A stretch of 64,000 bases of DNA from Eggerthella sp. (GCA_030540085.1 JAUNWY010000002.1:1-64000), one strand, 5' to 3'; positions 8,802 through 18,159 are shown, counted from the first letter of the stretch. A program made the numbers and translations. The notes: a model not told the origin generated them from the sequence alone.

Positions 8802-9218
8802 CTAGGCTTCGCATTCGATTTCGGTGACGCATTCGTTTTTAATGATTTCCACCAAGGCCTGGAGTGCATCGACAACATTCGGACGAATGTCTCCGCCAAT
8901 AAGCACGAACATGATGTCGTCTCCCATTGCTAGCTGACCATCAGCCAACCAAACACGCACGTATTTGATGCCAGGCATCGCATGCGCGTCCTCGATAGCG
9001 GCTTTTACCTTTGCGACATCGTAGCCGAAAATCATGCCGCCCACTTTTTTGCCAGGTTCCACCCCATCGGTTTCGACGCCGCGCGCTTCCGCTTTCGGTG
9101 TAGCACGCACCACACCGTTATGCGTCAAGTACATGCCGCATTCTGCGGCAGAAGGGTCGGCCTTCGCCTGGCGCAGCCAAGCATCAACAGAGGGAGCCGT
9201 CTTACTGGTATCGAACAT
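8802..9218 (-). CDS. MoaE-like molybdopterin synthase large-subunit homologue
   Basis: About 138 residues. The central region has the MoaE-like pattern of GGMIFGYDVAKVKAAIEDA, then VRVWLADGQLAMGDDIMFVLIGG, as in the catalytic subunit that converts precursor Z to molybdopterin. It is somewhat divergent, and I could not confirm the conserved lysines. AAGGAG precedes ATG at 9218; the longer frame lacks a binding site. No MoaD partner is nearby. The molybdenum hydroxylase operon starts 3 kb away, which fits a role in cofactor supply. It follows a small membrane protein on the same strand with a 43-base gap. Confidence 0.65.
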   Translation of the reverse strand: MFDTSKTAPSVDAWLRQAKADPSAAECGMYLTHNGVVRATPKAEARGVETDGVEPGKKVGGMIFGYDVAKVKAAIEDAHAMPGIKYVRVWLADGQLAMGDDIMFVLIGGDIRPNVVDALQALVEIIKNECVTEIECEA

Positions 9219-9261
9219 TAGTTTCTCCTTAAGCATCCACAAGCAATATGCGGTCAAAGCC

Positions 9262-9702
9262 TTAGTCGATGTTTTTCGCCTTAGCCTTCTTCGATTTCTT
9301 CATGCCAGGCTTAAATACCGAAAGCGCAAATAGCGCGATAACGCACACAAGCATTGCGCCCACCGTTGCCGTCGAAAATGGTAGCAACGCAAAGCCAACA
9401 ATAACAACAACGCTCAGAATCCACTTCGCCAACAACCAGCCGTGCTTGGCAAAACCCCATGATGTCAGAACGCCATATAGCACTGCTGTCGCCATAAGAA
9501 ACGGGATGCATGGCACGATGAATTGCGAACGAAACGCATCAATGACAACAGGCGCATCGAGGTTTGTTAACCCTAACGCCGCGCCGTCGCCAAAGGTCAG
9601 AACAAATAGGACGGCAAACCCACCAAGCCAGATAGATGCCGCAAAAAGATGGACAAGATCAATCGTTCTTTTTGTCATTCGATTTGCTTTAGGGAATTGC
9701 AT
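9262..9702 (-). CDS. Small four-helix membrane protein (CopD/DUF2269-like)
   Basis: 146 residues with four hydrophobic segments, at roughly residues 15-37, 60-82, 92-108 and 112-130, and a Lys-rich cytoplasmic tail. The opening DLVHLFAASIWLGGFAVLF resembles the first helix of CopD/DUF2269 proteins, where the His and Trp-Leu-Gly-Gly pattern is typical. It could begin at Met1 or Met9. It probably shares a transcript with the MoaE-like gene downstream. No substrate or cofactor can be assigned from sequence. Confidence 0.6.
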   Translation of the reverse strand: MQFPKANRMTKRTIDLVHLFAASIWLGGFAVLFVLTFGDGAALGLTNLDAPVVIDAFRSQFIVPCIPFLMATAVLYGVLTSWGFAKHGWLLAKWILSVVVIVGFALLPFSTATVGAMLVCVIALFALSVFKPGMKKSKKAKAKNID

Positions 9703-9959
9703 GATAACCGATCGTCTCCCATTTCATCATCGGAGCCCAATAGCTCCTGGTCGGCGGCACTGACAGCCACAAAAAGGAGCCGCACTTTTCGTGCGACAAG
9801 GGTTTGGTCATTCTATCATGCACCAAAGCTCGCCAGCGTTTGCCGCAGAGGTTCGGGAGCGCGTTTCATGCGCAGCACCTTACCGTTTTGCTCAGAACCC
9901 CCGTGAAGCCTCGAGGCAAAGAACAGCGTTGGAAACGGCTAGGTTCCCACGCGTTCCAC

Positions 9960-10796
9960 TTAGAAGCCTACGATCAGACCACCACGTTCGGCATAGTAGC
10001 TACAAAGGCCCCTGGTGGGAATAATCTCAATCTCGGAATTACCCCACAGCTGCAAGATGTTTTCCTTCAAGGTATGCGCAACGGCGAGGTTATCGCAATG
10101 GCTGATGGCAACACGCCCACCGGCGAATCCCCGTTCCTTCATGCGGTTGATAATTTCGCGAATAGTCTTTTTCGTTCCCCTGGCTTTACCTTCGACCACA
10201 ATCGTGCCTTCTTCGCTTGCGGTGCCAATCCCCCACATGCCCAATGCCCTTGCAAGGAAACCGGTCATTTTGCCCATGCGGCCGCTTTTAATGAGATTGT
10301 CGAAAGAAGAAAGCGCAAAAAGGATCTTGGTTCTTTCAAGGAAGGTGTTGGCACGGGCAACCGCCTCGTCGAAATCAACGCCCTCCCGAGCGAGCCTTTC
10401 AAGTTCATGCACGCAAAGAACAAGCTCTGGGCCCGTCGACTTTGAATCCAAGACAGCAATCTTCTTTTCTGGGTGTTCCTCCAACGCCATATCCATGGCG
10501 GTAAGGGCACTGTTCATGCTTCCTGAAACTTGAGATGAAATCGTAATGGCAAACGTGTAGCTTGCCTTTTCGAAATGCTGCAACCACGTTCCAGGAGCAG
10601 GACACGCGGTGTGGCTGGCTTCCTTTTCCTCTTCCATATCGTGGAGCATTTTCTGCAGATCAAGATCTTCGTCGTCGACGAAATGCTGATCACCAACAGT
10701 GATCACAAATGGCACGCTGGAAAGCTCGATAACGTCAGATTGGTAACTTGATGGTAGAAGATCGCAACTCGAATCCGTAACAACATTCCACTTCAT
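9960..10796 (-). CDS. DegV family protein (fatty-acid binding)
   Basis: 278 residues, the usual length. The N-terminal VVTDSSCDLLPS is the DegV signature whose Asp and Ser residues begin the lipid-binding site. TITISSQVSGSMNSAL near residue 90 is the second ligand loop. Members bind long-chain fatty acids, and those of the FakB type present them to FakA kinase; no fakA is nearby. GAAAGGACGAG precedes the ATG. A strong hairpin with a T tract lies in its 5' leader (10822-10846). The gene appears monocistronic. Confidence 0.9.
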   Translation of the reverse strand: MKWNVVTDSSCDLLPSSYQSDVIELSSVPFVITVGDQHFVDDEDLDLQKMLHDMEEEKEASHTACPAPGTWLQHFEKASYTFAITISSQVSGSMNSALTAMDMALEEHPEKKIAVLDSKSTGPELVLCVHELERLAREGVDFDEAVARANTFLERTKILFALSSFDNLIKSGRMGKMTGFLARALGMWGIGTASEEGTIVVEGKARGTKKTIREIINRMKERGFAGGRVAISHCDNLAVAHTLKENILQLWGNSEIEIIPTRGLCSYYAERGGLIVGF

Positions 10797-11135
10797 GCCG
10801 CTCGTCCTTTCTGGCGCGCAAAAGCGCCCGACACGGTCGGGCGCTTAGGCCTGAGTTTGTTACCTCTGTTGTCTAACAGTGCAAAGCGATGGTTACCCAT
10901 GCTCGAAAATCCGCTGCTGTTAATAAATTATTCTACAGAATGGACAATTTTGTAACGAACCAGGAACCGAAAGTTCGATAAGTGGTGTTAAATGCAGCAC
11001 TACGGTGCTGGTATCTCATCCCGCAACTTAATCAGTTTGCATCCGATTTCTTTACAGATCGCCAAAGCACTATCAAAGCCGCTACAATCATTCGATCAAA
11101 CAAGTGAAAGAAAGACAAAAAAGGAACGCCCCTAG
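10797..11135. other. Divergent intergenic region between degV and the EFR1 gene
   Basis: About 340 bases with no gene. It contains the 10822-10846 hairpin close to degV and a smaller hairpin (CAGCAC / GTGCTG, 10995-11010). AT-rich sequence around 10920-10960 probably holds promoters for both directions, but no convincing -35/-10 pair could be fixed. Confidence 0.4.
10816..10846 (-). terminator. Terminator-like hairpin in the degV leader (possible attenuator)
   Basis: On the minus strand AAGCGCCCGA and TCGGGCGCTT form a perfect 10-base stem followed by TTTT, only 26 bases before the degV start. No minus-strand gene lies upstream whose transcript it would end, so attenuation of degV is a reasonable inference. 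Confidence 0.5.
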
Positions 11136-11909
11136 ATGTTGATCTACTTTTCCGCAACTGGGAACACCGAACATGTTGTAGACGAAATTAAGCTTAAAGA
11201 CGAAACGATTATCTCCATCGAAGAAGCCACCAAAAGCAGTACGTACCAATTCCAACTGAGAGAAAGCAGGCTAGGCATCATAACACCAACCTACGATTTC
11301 GTACTACCAAGCATCGTCGAAGAATTCCTTCAAAAGCTCGATGTCCGCTTCGACAGTAAGCCTTACACCTTCTATGTGGGAACCTACGGCACCACCACAG
11401 GAGCAGCTTCAGCTATTACAGACGCAATAATGAAGCCAAAAGGTCTTGCATTAGACGCCAAATTCGATATTCGCATGCCAGACACCTGGACGGTGTTGTT
11501 TGATCTTTCCGACAAAAAGAAGGTCGCCGAAACTATTACCAAGGCAGAAGCCGAAATCGACGAGCTGAAAAAGCAATTATTCGCCAGAGTAACGGGAAAA
11601 CACATGGGTCCCACCGCTCCTAGATGCGCTGGAGCCATTGGCAAACTGATCTACGACAATAAAGTTCGAAAGACCAAAAAGCTTTCAGTGTCTGAAACAT
11701 GTAGCGGCTGCGCTTTATGCGCCAAGAAGTGCCCGGTTCAGGCAATTGAAATGAGGAGCAAAAGGCCTGTATGGGTAAAGCGAAAATGTGCTATGTGTCT
11801 GGGCTGCTTACATAGGTGCCCAAACTATTCGATTCACTACGGGAATGGCAAAGCCACCAATGCTCACGGCCAATACACCTACCGCAAAGCTGCCTCAAAG
11901 ATGAAATAG
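11136..11909 (+). CDS. EFR1-type ferredoxin-flavodoxin fusion protein
   Basis: 257 residues. The N-terminal flavodoxin-like domain starts with LIYFSATGNTEHVVDEI, where the SATGNT loop binds the FMN phosphate. The C-terminus carries two 4Fe-4S motifs, CSGCALCAKKCP (about 190-201) and CAMCLGCLHRCP (about 219-230). This domain order is that of the EFR1 family, cytosolic electron-transfer proteins of anaerobes. Its partner is unknown. It is divergent from degV and convergent with the xdhC gene, and appears monocistronic. A GGAACG binding site precedes the ATG. Confidence 0.9.
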   Translation: MLIYFSATGNTEHVVDEIKLKDETIISIEEATKSSTYQFQLRESRLGIITPTYDFVLPSIVEEFLQKLDVRFDSKPYTFYVGTYGTTTGAASAITDAIMKPKGLALDAKFDIRMPDTWTVLFDLSDKKKVAETITKAEAEIDELKKQLFARVTGKHMGPTAPRCAGAIGKLIYDNKVRKTKKLSVSETCSGCALCAKKCPVQAIEMRSKRPVWVKRKCAMCLGCLHRCPNYSIHYGNGKATNAHGQYTYRKAASKMK

Positions 11910-12083
11910 TTTTCAGCTGAAATTGGCTGTCTTAGCTTCTGAGGCCCCAAGCAGGCAATCCCCACTTTCCATTTGCACCACAGGAACTCATCAACACCGC
12001 AATTAGTAAAACCTTTTCCGATTAGAGCGAATACCGCACTGGGACGCTGGATTTACCGCGAAGAACACCGGAATCGCAGTTTC

Positions 12084-13109
12084 CTAATGAGTCGCACGAT
12101 GTAGGATACATTCCGCTGCAACACTAACAGCGATTTCCTCGGGTGTTTCCGCCTTAATATCCAAGCCAATGGGCATATGAACCGTGTCCAACAGTTCCTC
12201 GGACACACCCGCATCCATCAAACGCTGCCGCGCTACTGCGATTTTTCGTCTAGAGCCCATGAAGCCCACATATGTCAACGGCTGACGAAGCGCTTGCTCG
12301 AGGATGGCATAATCGAACGCATGGCTATACGTCATAATGAAAACGTAATCGCGCTCATCGAATGACATGGACGAAGCAATGTCTTCGTAATCACCCAAGA
12401 TAATCTGTTCTGCATCAGGAAAATCTTCGGACCGGGCAAACTCAGGACGACACTCGAAAAGCGTGCAAGCGAAGCCCACCTGCGCAAGGGCCGCAATGGT
12501 AGCACGACCCACATGACCGCCCCCAAACACAATGGCACGCACGGGGATAGAGACAGGCATTGCGAAGCATCCGTCAATGACACACTTCCGCTTCAAGCCA
12601 ACAAGCTGCTCACCCGACACACCGCAATCTCCCGCCACAAGCGCGCCTCGCTCATCGAACAGAGCAACGGTGCCCTTAAATGGCGAGCCACCCTCACGGC
12701 ACTCCAATGCAAGATACGCTGGGGTGCGCCGTTCAAAGCACTTCAACAACTGGCTTGCCACCTGAGCCCAAGCGTCATCTTCCGCGCATATGGGAACATA
12801 CAAAAGAACGGCATCGCCACCGCAAACCATGCCAATGCTGTTTTCGGCTTGAGGCCTGAGGGCTAGGTCTTCCACAAAACAAGTGTCCTCACCAACCATG
12901 GTGCGCACTTTTGCAATGGCATGACCCTCAATGGCGCCGCCACCGATAGTGCCGCAAATCAGCCCCGCTTCAGATACCAGCATCTGGGACCCCGCGTTTC
13001 GCGGCGTGGAGCCCTTGCTCTCCACCACGGTAACCAATACGACGTTACGCCCCGTACTCAAAGATTCTGATATATGCTCAGCGATATCGCGCATGATCCA
13101 CCTTGCCAT
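12084..13109 (-). CDS. XdhC/CoxI family molybdenum-hydroxylase maturation protein
   Basis: 341 residues. The N-terminal XdhC/CoxI domain contains VTVVESKGSTPRNAGSQMLV and TIGGGAIEG, both family hallmarks. The C-terminal Rossmann domain has FGGGHVGRA near residue 193 and MGSRRK near 285. XdhC proteins bind molybdenum cofactor, promote its sulfuration and deliver it to xanthine dehydrogenase-type enzymes. It is last in an operon with the hydroxylase subunits and YqeC/YqeB, and abuts yqeB (stop and start overlap at 13109). A methionine at residue 6 is an alternative start. Confidence 0.9.
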   Translation of the reverse strand: MARWIMRDIAEHISESLSTGRNVVLVTVVESKGSTPRNAGSQMLVSEAGLICGTIGGGAIEGHAIAKVRTMVGEDTCFVEDLALRPQAENSIGMVCGGDAVLLYVPICAEDDAWAQVASQLLKCFERRTPAYLALECREGGSPFKGTVALFDERGALVAGDCGVSGEQLVGLKRKCVIDGCFAMPVSIPVRAIVFGGGHVGRATIAALAQVGFACTLFECRPEFARSEDFPDAEQIILGDYEDIASSMSFDERDYVFIMTYSHAFDYAILEQALRQPLTYVGFMGSRRKIAVARQRLMDAGVSEELLDTVHMPIGLDIKAETPEEIAVSVAAECILHRATH

Positions 13110-13909
13110 TATTGTCGATTATCGAATATGCCACTTAGGTGCAGAATAGCTTCCAATACGCCACCCGCCACCGACAAGCCTTTGTCAGAAACCAGTTGGC
13201 AATAACGGGCCTCGCCACGTGGATCCACATCACCGCACTTCAAACCTTCAGGAACACAAACACCATCGGCCAGCAAGCCCCGTAAAACTCCCGTAAGCAT
13301 AGCCACCACAGGAGCGTCTCCAACATAAGCAACGGCTTGGCCCTCTTCAACATGATCACCAATCGAACAAACGCCACGAAACAGGCCATCGGCAGGCGCA
13401 CGCAAAACGCGCTCGCCCGCAAAGCCACCCACAAGACCAGGCACTGCAGTATTTGGAAGCGCTGAACCCTGGTAATATGCACGTCCTAGAGTATGACCGC
13501 GCATGGTTTCTACCACCGCATGGCAGTCTTCGCCCGCAGTGAAGCCAGGGCCCACGCCCACCACAACGGGAGCCATGTCCATAGAAGTGCCTAAATTTCG
13601 TTTCGCCAAAATGGCATCAACTACCACATCGGGCTTAAGCTCAATGCAACGGCACTCAGGATCGATCAAAACAGGAATGGCGTGTTTTCGTTCGAGCACT
13701 TCCCTTGCCTGGCGAACATCCTGCACGCATATAGCCAAAACGCCCTCCACCTGCACCTGCCCCAAACGCACCGCTTCGCTGAAAGCAACGGTACGACGTA
13801 CAGTAAGTGGCTGCTCGATTTCAGTCATAACAACCGAAATGCCACTCCGCCACAGCCGAAGGGCAATGGCGGTAGCGATATCGCCCGCTCCACGAATTAT
13901 CGCAAGCAT
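13109..13909 (-). CDS. yqeB: YqeB, selenium-dependent molybdenum hydroxylase accessory protein
   Basis: 266 residues. The N-terminal nucleotide-binding fold IIRGAGDIATAIALRLWRSG, then the TEIEQPLTVRRTVAFSEA segment, are typical of YqeB (EF2563 family). The protein is a recognised marker for molybdenum hydroxylases that need labile selenium. Its biochemical role is unsettled; involvement in selenium or cofactor insertion is proposed for the family. It overlaps yqeC upstream and xdhC downstream by a few bases, so translation is coupled. No selD, selA or selB is present in this window, so selenium supply must come from elsewhere. Confidence 0.9.
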   Translation of the reverse strand: MLAIIRGAGDIATAIALRLWRSGISVVMTEIEQPLTVRRTVAFSEAVRLGQVQVEGVLAICVQDVRQAREVLERKHAIPVLIDPECRCIELKPDVVVDAILAKRNLGTSMDMAPVVVGVGPGFTAGEDCHAVVETMRGHTLGRAYYQGSALPNTAVPGLVGGFAGERVLRAPADGLFRGVCSIGDHVEEGQAVAYVGDAPVVAMLTGVLRGLLADGVCVPEGLKCGDVDPRGEARYCQLVSDKGLSVAGGVLEAILHLSGIFDNRQ

Positions 13910-14568
13910 CGGAACTCCCCATTCTTAAGACTTCCGGCAACGACTGGCGTATTGCACAGGAAGGCAATTCTCTCGACCATCCGCCATTGAGCGGGAGCCT
14001 CCACCTTGTTTATGAGCAACACGTCGTGAAGGGCTTCAGCATTCAGCACTGCCGCAACCGCTTCGGGCGTTACCTGGCATTCTTGCGAAATGCCCGCCAA
14101 CTTCGCATAGTGTTCAGGACGATGACATGTCTCCGAAACAGGCAAACCCACGCCATCTATACCAGCCACGCATACCACCAAGCTCGCACAATCGGGAATG
14201 ACCGGCTCATATTCAGCATGCGCCTTCAGGGGAAGCATCTTCGCACCGTCAGCTTCCACCAGTACATAGTCAGCCAAACTTACCAGATCGGAAAAAGCCA
14301 AGGAAGATTGGGTCATCTTTCCCGTTTCCTCTTGAATTGAGCCAACGCATACCACGGGACTGCCTGAAAGAGCCTCTTGCACTTCACCGAAGGAAGGATC
14401 AATCAAGGACGGACACCACTCCGGCGTCATCATCTTCGTGCTAGTAGCGACAATCACGCTACCACGCGCAGACAGCGCATTTGCAAGCACGCGCAAAAGC
14501 GTTGTTTTACCACCGCCGCCAATAATAGCCGTAAGGCCTGGTCGAATATGCAGATAATCGCAAAGGAT
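13897..14568 (-). CDS. yqeC: YqeC, selenium-dependent hydroxylase accessory protein
   Basis: About 223 residues from the proposed start. The P-loop IIGGGGKTTLL is close to the N-terminus, as in the YqeC family. DYVLVEADGAKMLPLKA is near residue 125 and matches the family Walker B-like segment. The start is odd: no ATG, GTG or TTG lies between the P-loop and the TTG at 14631, which is 61 bases inside the upstream gene. A perfect GGAGG at 14576-14580 sits seven bases before ATC at 14566-14568, and starting there gives the family's usual short N-terminus. I annotate this ATC but it may be wrong. It follows the Mo subunit directly. Confidence 0.8.
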   Translation of the reverse strand: MLCDYLHIRPGLTAIIGGGGKTTLLRVLANALSARGSVIVATSTKMMTPEWCPSLIDPSFGEVQEALSGSPVVCVGSIQEETGKMTQSSLAFSDLVSLADYVLVEADGAKMLPLKAHAEYEPVIPDCASLVVCVAGIDGVGLPVSETCHRPEHYAKLAGISQECQVTPEAVAAVLNAEALHDVLLINKVEAPAQWRMVERIAFLCNTPVVAGSLKNGEFRCLR

Positions 14569-14570
14569 GG

Positions 14571-16862
14571 CTATTCCTCCGGTTTCGCAAGCAGAATATG
14601 CTCTGGCAAAATCGGTAATTCGCGATGCCAAACACCTGTTGCTCGATAAATTGCCTGAGTCAGTGCAGGGGCAGGCGTATTGATAACGATTTCGCCAATG
14701 GACTTCGCGCCGAACGGCCCGGTGGGCTCATACGAATTCTCAAATTCCACGTTGATGCGCCCTGTGTCCAAACGGGTAGGCAAACGATACGTGAACAAAC
14801 TCGATTCGCGAATTTTACCTGTTGCGGTCCGGGTTACGTCTTCCATAAGCGTATGGCCGATACCCTGAACAATGCCGCCTTCAACCTGGATACGCGCCAA
14901 GGCAGGGTTGATAGGAATACCGCAATCAACCACAGCGGCGTAGTTAAGCACTTCCACCACACCGGTTTCGCGATCCAGCTCGATTTCTGCCATGCCCACC
15001 ATAAACGGCGGCGGAGAAACGGGCGAAGAATGCATAGCGGTAGCCTCGGGAGCCTCGCGGTTGCTGCACTGGCTCTTAACGGCAATCTCCTGCAATGAAA
15101 CCTTCTGGCCTGTGCTTTCTCGCAATACGCATCCGTCTTCAAACTGCAGCTCTTCGGGCTTGCATTCGAGGACATCAGCGGCAATAGCGCACAGCTTTTC
15201 CTTCAGCTGAGTGCATGCCTTTTCAACCGCCATACCCGTAACGTAGGTGGTTGAAGAAGCATACGAACCAGAATCGTACGGGGAAGCATCGGTATCGGCG
15301 CCAAACACGGAAACATTTTCAACGGAGCACTCCATATGCTCAGCGACCATCTGAGCAAGGATGGTATCGCAGCCCGTGCCCATATCGGCGGCGCCAATGA
15401 GCATCATGAACGAGCCGTCGTCGTTCAGCTTGACGGTAACCGAGCCAACATCGATGCCGGAAATGCCGGAGCCCTGCATGGACATGCCCACGCCAGCAGC
15501 GCGTACTTTGCCATTGCCCATTTCGCGTACAGGGTACTTCGCTTTCCAATCAAACAGTTCAGCGCAACGCTCCATACAGCGATCGAGCGCGCAAGAATTG
15601 GTAACCTCGCCATAGTAAGCAGGCATGGCCATACCCTCGCGAACCATGTTCTGCTCGCGAATGACGATAGGATCTATGCCCAGCTTTTCGGCAAGCTCAT
15701 TCACGATGGTTTCAACAGCAAATTGACCCTGCGTCGCGCCAAAGCCACGATATGCGCCAGAAGGTTGCATATTCGTGTACACCACATCGGCGGTGAATTT
15801 GAAAGCTTCGAGCGACCCCGTATACAGCGGAATGGATTTGTGACCAGTTAAGCCAACCGTAGCCCAACCGTGTTCGCCATAGGCGCCCGAATTGGAAAGC
15901 GTGTTGACAGCCAAAGCGCGAATGCGCCCATCGTTGTTGGCACCCAGACGCACGGAGATTTCCATTTCGTGGCGCGGGGAACCACAGGTCTGCGCTTCCT
16001 TGCGCGAAAAAATGCACATTGCAGGGCGCCCTGTTTTCATGGTGACAAACGCAGGGTACACCTCACAGACCGCAGTCTGCTTTGCGCCAAAGCCGCCACC
16101 GATACGCGGCTTTTCTACGCGGATGCGGCTTTTCGAAATGCCCAATGCGTTGGACAGAATACGACGCACGTGAAATACGATCTGCGTTGAGGAAATAACA
16201 TGCAAGCGGCCATAACGATCAAGTTGAGTAAAGGTGCGGAACGTTTCCATCATGGCCTGGTTGTAGGCTTTCGTATGGTAAGTGCGCTCCAGCACAATAT
16301 CGCAATCCGCAAGCACCGCTTCCACGTCTCCATCGCTGTCGGCGGTACCGCCTACCAAGTTACGGGTGTTGTCTCCACCCAGGTCGCACAGCATATGCCA
16401 GTTGTCTTCAGGGTGCACCAATACAGGGTTGTCTTTAGCGGCGCGGAAATCCAACACCGGCTCCAACACGTTGTACGTAACTTTGATGCGCCCAAGGGCT
16501 TTTTCGGCGGCCTCTTCGGTTTCAGCGGCAACGATAGCAACCACGTCACCCACAAAACGCACATGACGATCAATAATCAGGCGGTCGTAAGGACTGGTTT
16601 CTGGGTACGTCTGACCAGCATTCGAAAAACGCTCGTTCGGCACATCTTCCCACGTGTACACATCAACCACGCCAGGAAGTTTCTTGGCCTTTGAGGTATC
16701 GATGGTTTCAACGATGGCATTGGCGTGAGGGCTTCGAAGCAATTTCACCACCAGCGCATCGGGGACAATGTCATCGGTGTAAACCGGCTTGCCCAGCAAC
16801 AGCTGCAGCGAGTCCTTTTTGCGAACGGACTTGCCCACAGATTGGTAATCGGGTCTATTCAC
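14571..16862 (-). CDS. Molybdenum hydroxylase, molybdopterin-binding subunit (xanthine/purine type)
   Basis: 763 residues. Cofactor-contacting motifs are visible: IGGGFGAKQ near residue 255, AYRGFGATQGQFAVE near 370, and GAKSIGEIVI near 728, whose Glu is the catalytic base of this family. It catalyses hydroxylation of a purine or related heterocycle, with electrons passing to the 2Fe-2S and FAD subunits encoded upstream. The start is GTG at 16862 behind a perfect AGGAGG, overlapping the 2Fe-2S gene by 8 bases. Association with yqeB and yqeC marks it as the selenium-dependent type. A purine substrate is likely given the NCS2 permease nearby; nicotinate is the alternative. Confidence 0.9.
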   Translation of the reverse strand: MNRPDYQSVGKSVRKKDSLQLLLGKPVYTDDIVPDALVVKLLRSPHANAIVETIDTSKAKKLPGVVDVYTWEDVPNERFSNAGQTYPETSPYDRLIIDRHVRFVGDVVAIVAAETEEAAEKALGRIKVTYNVLEPVLDFRAAKDNPVLVHPEDNWHMLCDLGGDNTRNLVGGTADSDGDVEAVLADCDIVLERTYHTKAYNQAMMETFRTFTQLDRYGRLHVISSTQIVFHVRRILSNALGISKSRIRVEKPRIGGGFGAKQTAVCEVYPAFVTMKTGRPAMCIFSRKEAQTCGSPRHEMEISVRLGANNDGRIRALAVNTLSNSGAYGEHGWATVGLTGHKSIPLYTGSLEAFKFTADVVYTNMQPSGAYRGFGATQGQFAVETIVNELAEKLGIDPIVIREQNMVREGMAMPAYYGEVTNSCALDRCMERCAELFDWKAKYPVREMGNGKVRAAGVGMSMQGSGISGIDVGSVTVKLNDDGSFMMLIGAADMGTGCDTILAQMVAEHMECSVENVSVFGADTDASPYDSGSYASSTTYVTGMAVEKACTQLKEKLCAIAADVLECKPEELQFEDGCVLRESTGQKVSLQEIAVKSQCSNREAPEATAMHSSPVSPPPFMVGMAEIELDRETGVVEVLNYAAVVDCGIPINPALARIQVEGGIVQGIGHTLMEDVTRTATGKIRESSLFTYRLPTRLDTGRINVEFENSYEPTGPFGAKSIGEIVINTPAPALTQAIYRATGVWHRELPILPEHILLAKPEE

Positions 16863-17328
16863 GTTCAGCCTCCTGCGCTTTCCTGCTGTTCAAGAAGTTG
16901 CGAATACCACGCTGCTGACCCACATAACCCGAGCAGCGGCACAGATTTCCGCTGAGATATGCCAGGATTTCCTCATCCGTAGGGTCGGGATTTTCACGCA
17001 GCAAGGCAATGGTATTCATGACAAAACCGGGATTGCAGAAACCGCACTGCTCAGCGCCTTGGTCGGCAATGAAGCCTACGAATTCGGACGCTTCTTCCTG
17101 CAACCCCTCCAAGGTGTACACGCTGTGACCATTCGCACGAGCCGCCAACGTCGAACAGGACAAAACAGGCTGGTCATCAAGCAGCACTGTACACAAACCA
17201 CAGCTCGAAGTTTCGCATCCACGCTTAACGCTAAAGCAATTATGGGCACGAACGAAATCAATCAGCAGCATATCGGCCGGGATGTCGTCGGAAACCATCT
17301 TTCCATTCAGCTTGATTTTGATTTCCAT
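16855..17328 (-). CDS. Molybdenum hydroxylase, 2Fe-2S subunit
   Basis: 157 residues, the normal length for a stand-alone iron-sulfur subunit. The plant-ferredoxin-type cluster ligands are in RGCETSSCGLC and the following Cys of PVLSC (residues about 38-63). The second cluster ligands are in QCGFCNPGF and NLCRCSGY (about 102-145). It passes electrons from the molybdenum centre to FAD. GGGAGG precedes ATG at 17328, and the upstream FAD gene ends with TAATG overlapping this start, showing translational coupling. Confidence 0.95.
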   Translation of the reverse strand: MEIKIKLNGKMVSDDIPADMLLIDFVRAHNCFSVKRGCETSSCGLCTVLLDDQPVLSCSTLAARANGHSVYTLEGLQEEASEFVGFIADQGAEQCGFCNPGFVMNTIALLRENPDPTDEEILAYLSGNLCRCSGYVGQQRGIRNFLNSRKAQEAERE

Positions 17329-18128
17329 TACAGCACCTCCCCCAATGCCATTAGGGTGCGGCGTGTAAGCACGGGGACCAACGCCTTACGATACTCGGCG
17401 CTACCCCACATATTTCCCGATACGGGAACAGTGCTCGCCGCATACTCGGCAAAAGAGGCGGCGCTTTCTTCCGTAATGCCATTAGCCAGGATGCCTTGCT
17501 CGTCGCGAAGCATCATGGCACGCGCAGGACGGGAGCCCACTACCACACGGTACTCATTGCCCAGCTTCGCCGCAGCGCAGTTAAGCGAAGGCAAATCAGT
17601 ACGCTGCTTACGTACCGCCTGATAGGCAAACGCGCCAGGCTGCTTTTTTACAATGAGCCGTACCAGAAGATCCTTGTCGTACTTCATGTTCACGAACTCT
17701 TCCAGGGGAACTACGCCGCCCTCAAAAAGCTCGACGTAGCTGTCCATAGCCATAAAAAGAGCAACGATGTCAGAGAAACCCATGCGGCGCCATAAGCTTC
17801 CGCCCAACGTGGCACCATTGCGGAACTGCACGCCCACAATATCCTTGAACGCAGCCTCAACCGCACCGCAAGAATAGGCAGCCAAACCAGGATGCTTTTC
17901 CATTTGTCGCAGCGTAACCATAGCGCCAATACGGAACTCGTTTTCGGTTTCTTCAATTTCGCCCAAGCCCAAATCGCACAAGTCGATAGCAGTACCGAAA
18001 GAGTGCTTGCCCATTTTCAGCCACATCATGCCAGCAACGATGCGATGACGCTTTTTCTGGTTCAATTCCCAGGCCTCTTCCAGGCTCTGCGGACGCACAT
18101 ATTTCTGGAAGGTGATAATGACACTCAC
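17328..18128 (-). CDS. Molybdenum hydroxylase, FAD-binding subunit
   Basis: 266 residues, slightly short for this family (typically 280-300). The first FAD segment is at about residues 30-45 (IVAGMMWLKMG), replacing the usual IVAGGTDL. The second, NGATLGGSLWRRMGFSD near residue 105, corresponds to the usual NxATxGGN. Altered loops suggest a divergent FAD site. It is first in the operon, starting with GTG at 18128 behind GGGGTGA. A TATAAT -10 element lies at 18160-18165 on the minus strand. Confidence 0.88.
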   Translation of the reverse strand: MSVIITFQKYVRPQSLEEAWELNQKKRHRIVAGMMWLKMGKHSFGTAIDLCDLGLGEIEETENEFRIGAMVTLRQMEKHPGLAAYSCGAVEAAFKDIVGVQFRNGATLGGSLWRRMGFSDIVALFMAMDSYVELFEGGVVPLEEFVNMKYDKDLLVRLIVKKQPGAFAYQAVRKQRTDLPSLNCAAAKLGNEYRVVVGSRPARAMMLRDEQGILANGITEESAASFAEYAASTVPVSGNMWGSAEYRKALVPVLTRRTLMALGEVL

Positions 18129-18159
18129 CCCATTACTAGAACTTTACATAGATACTGAC

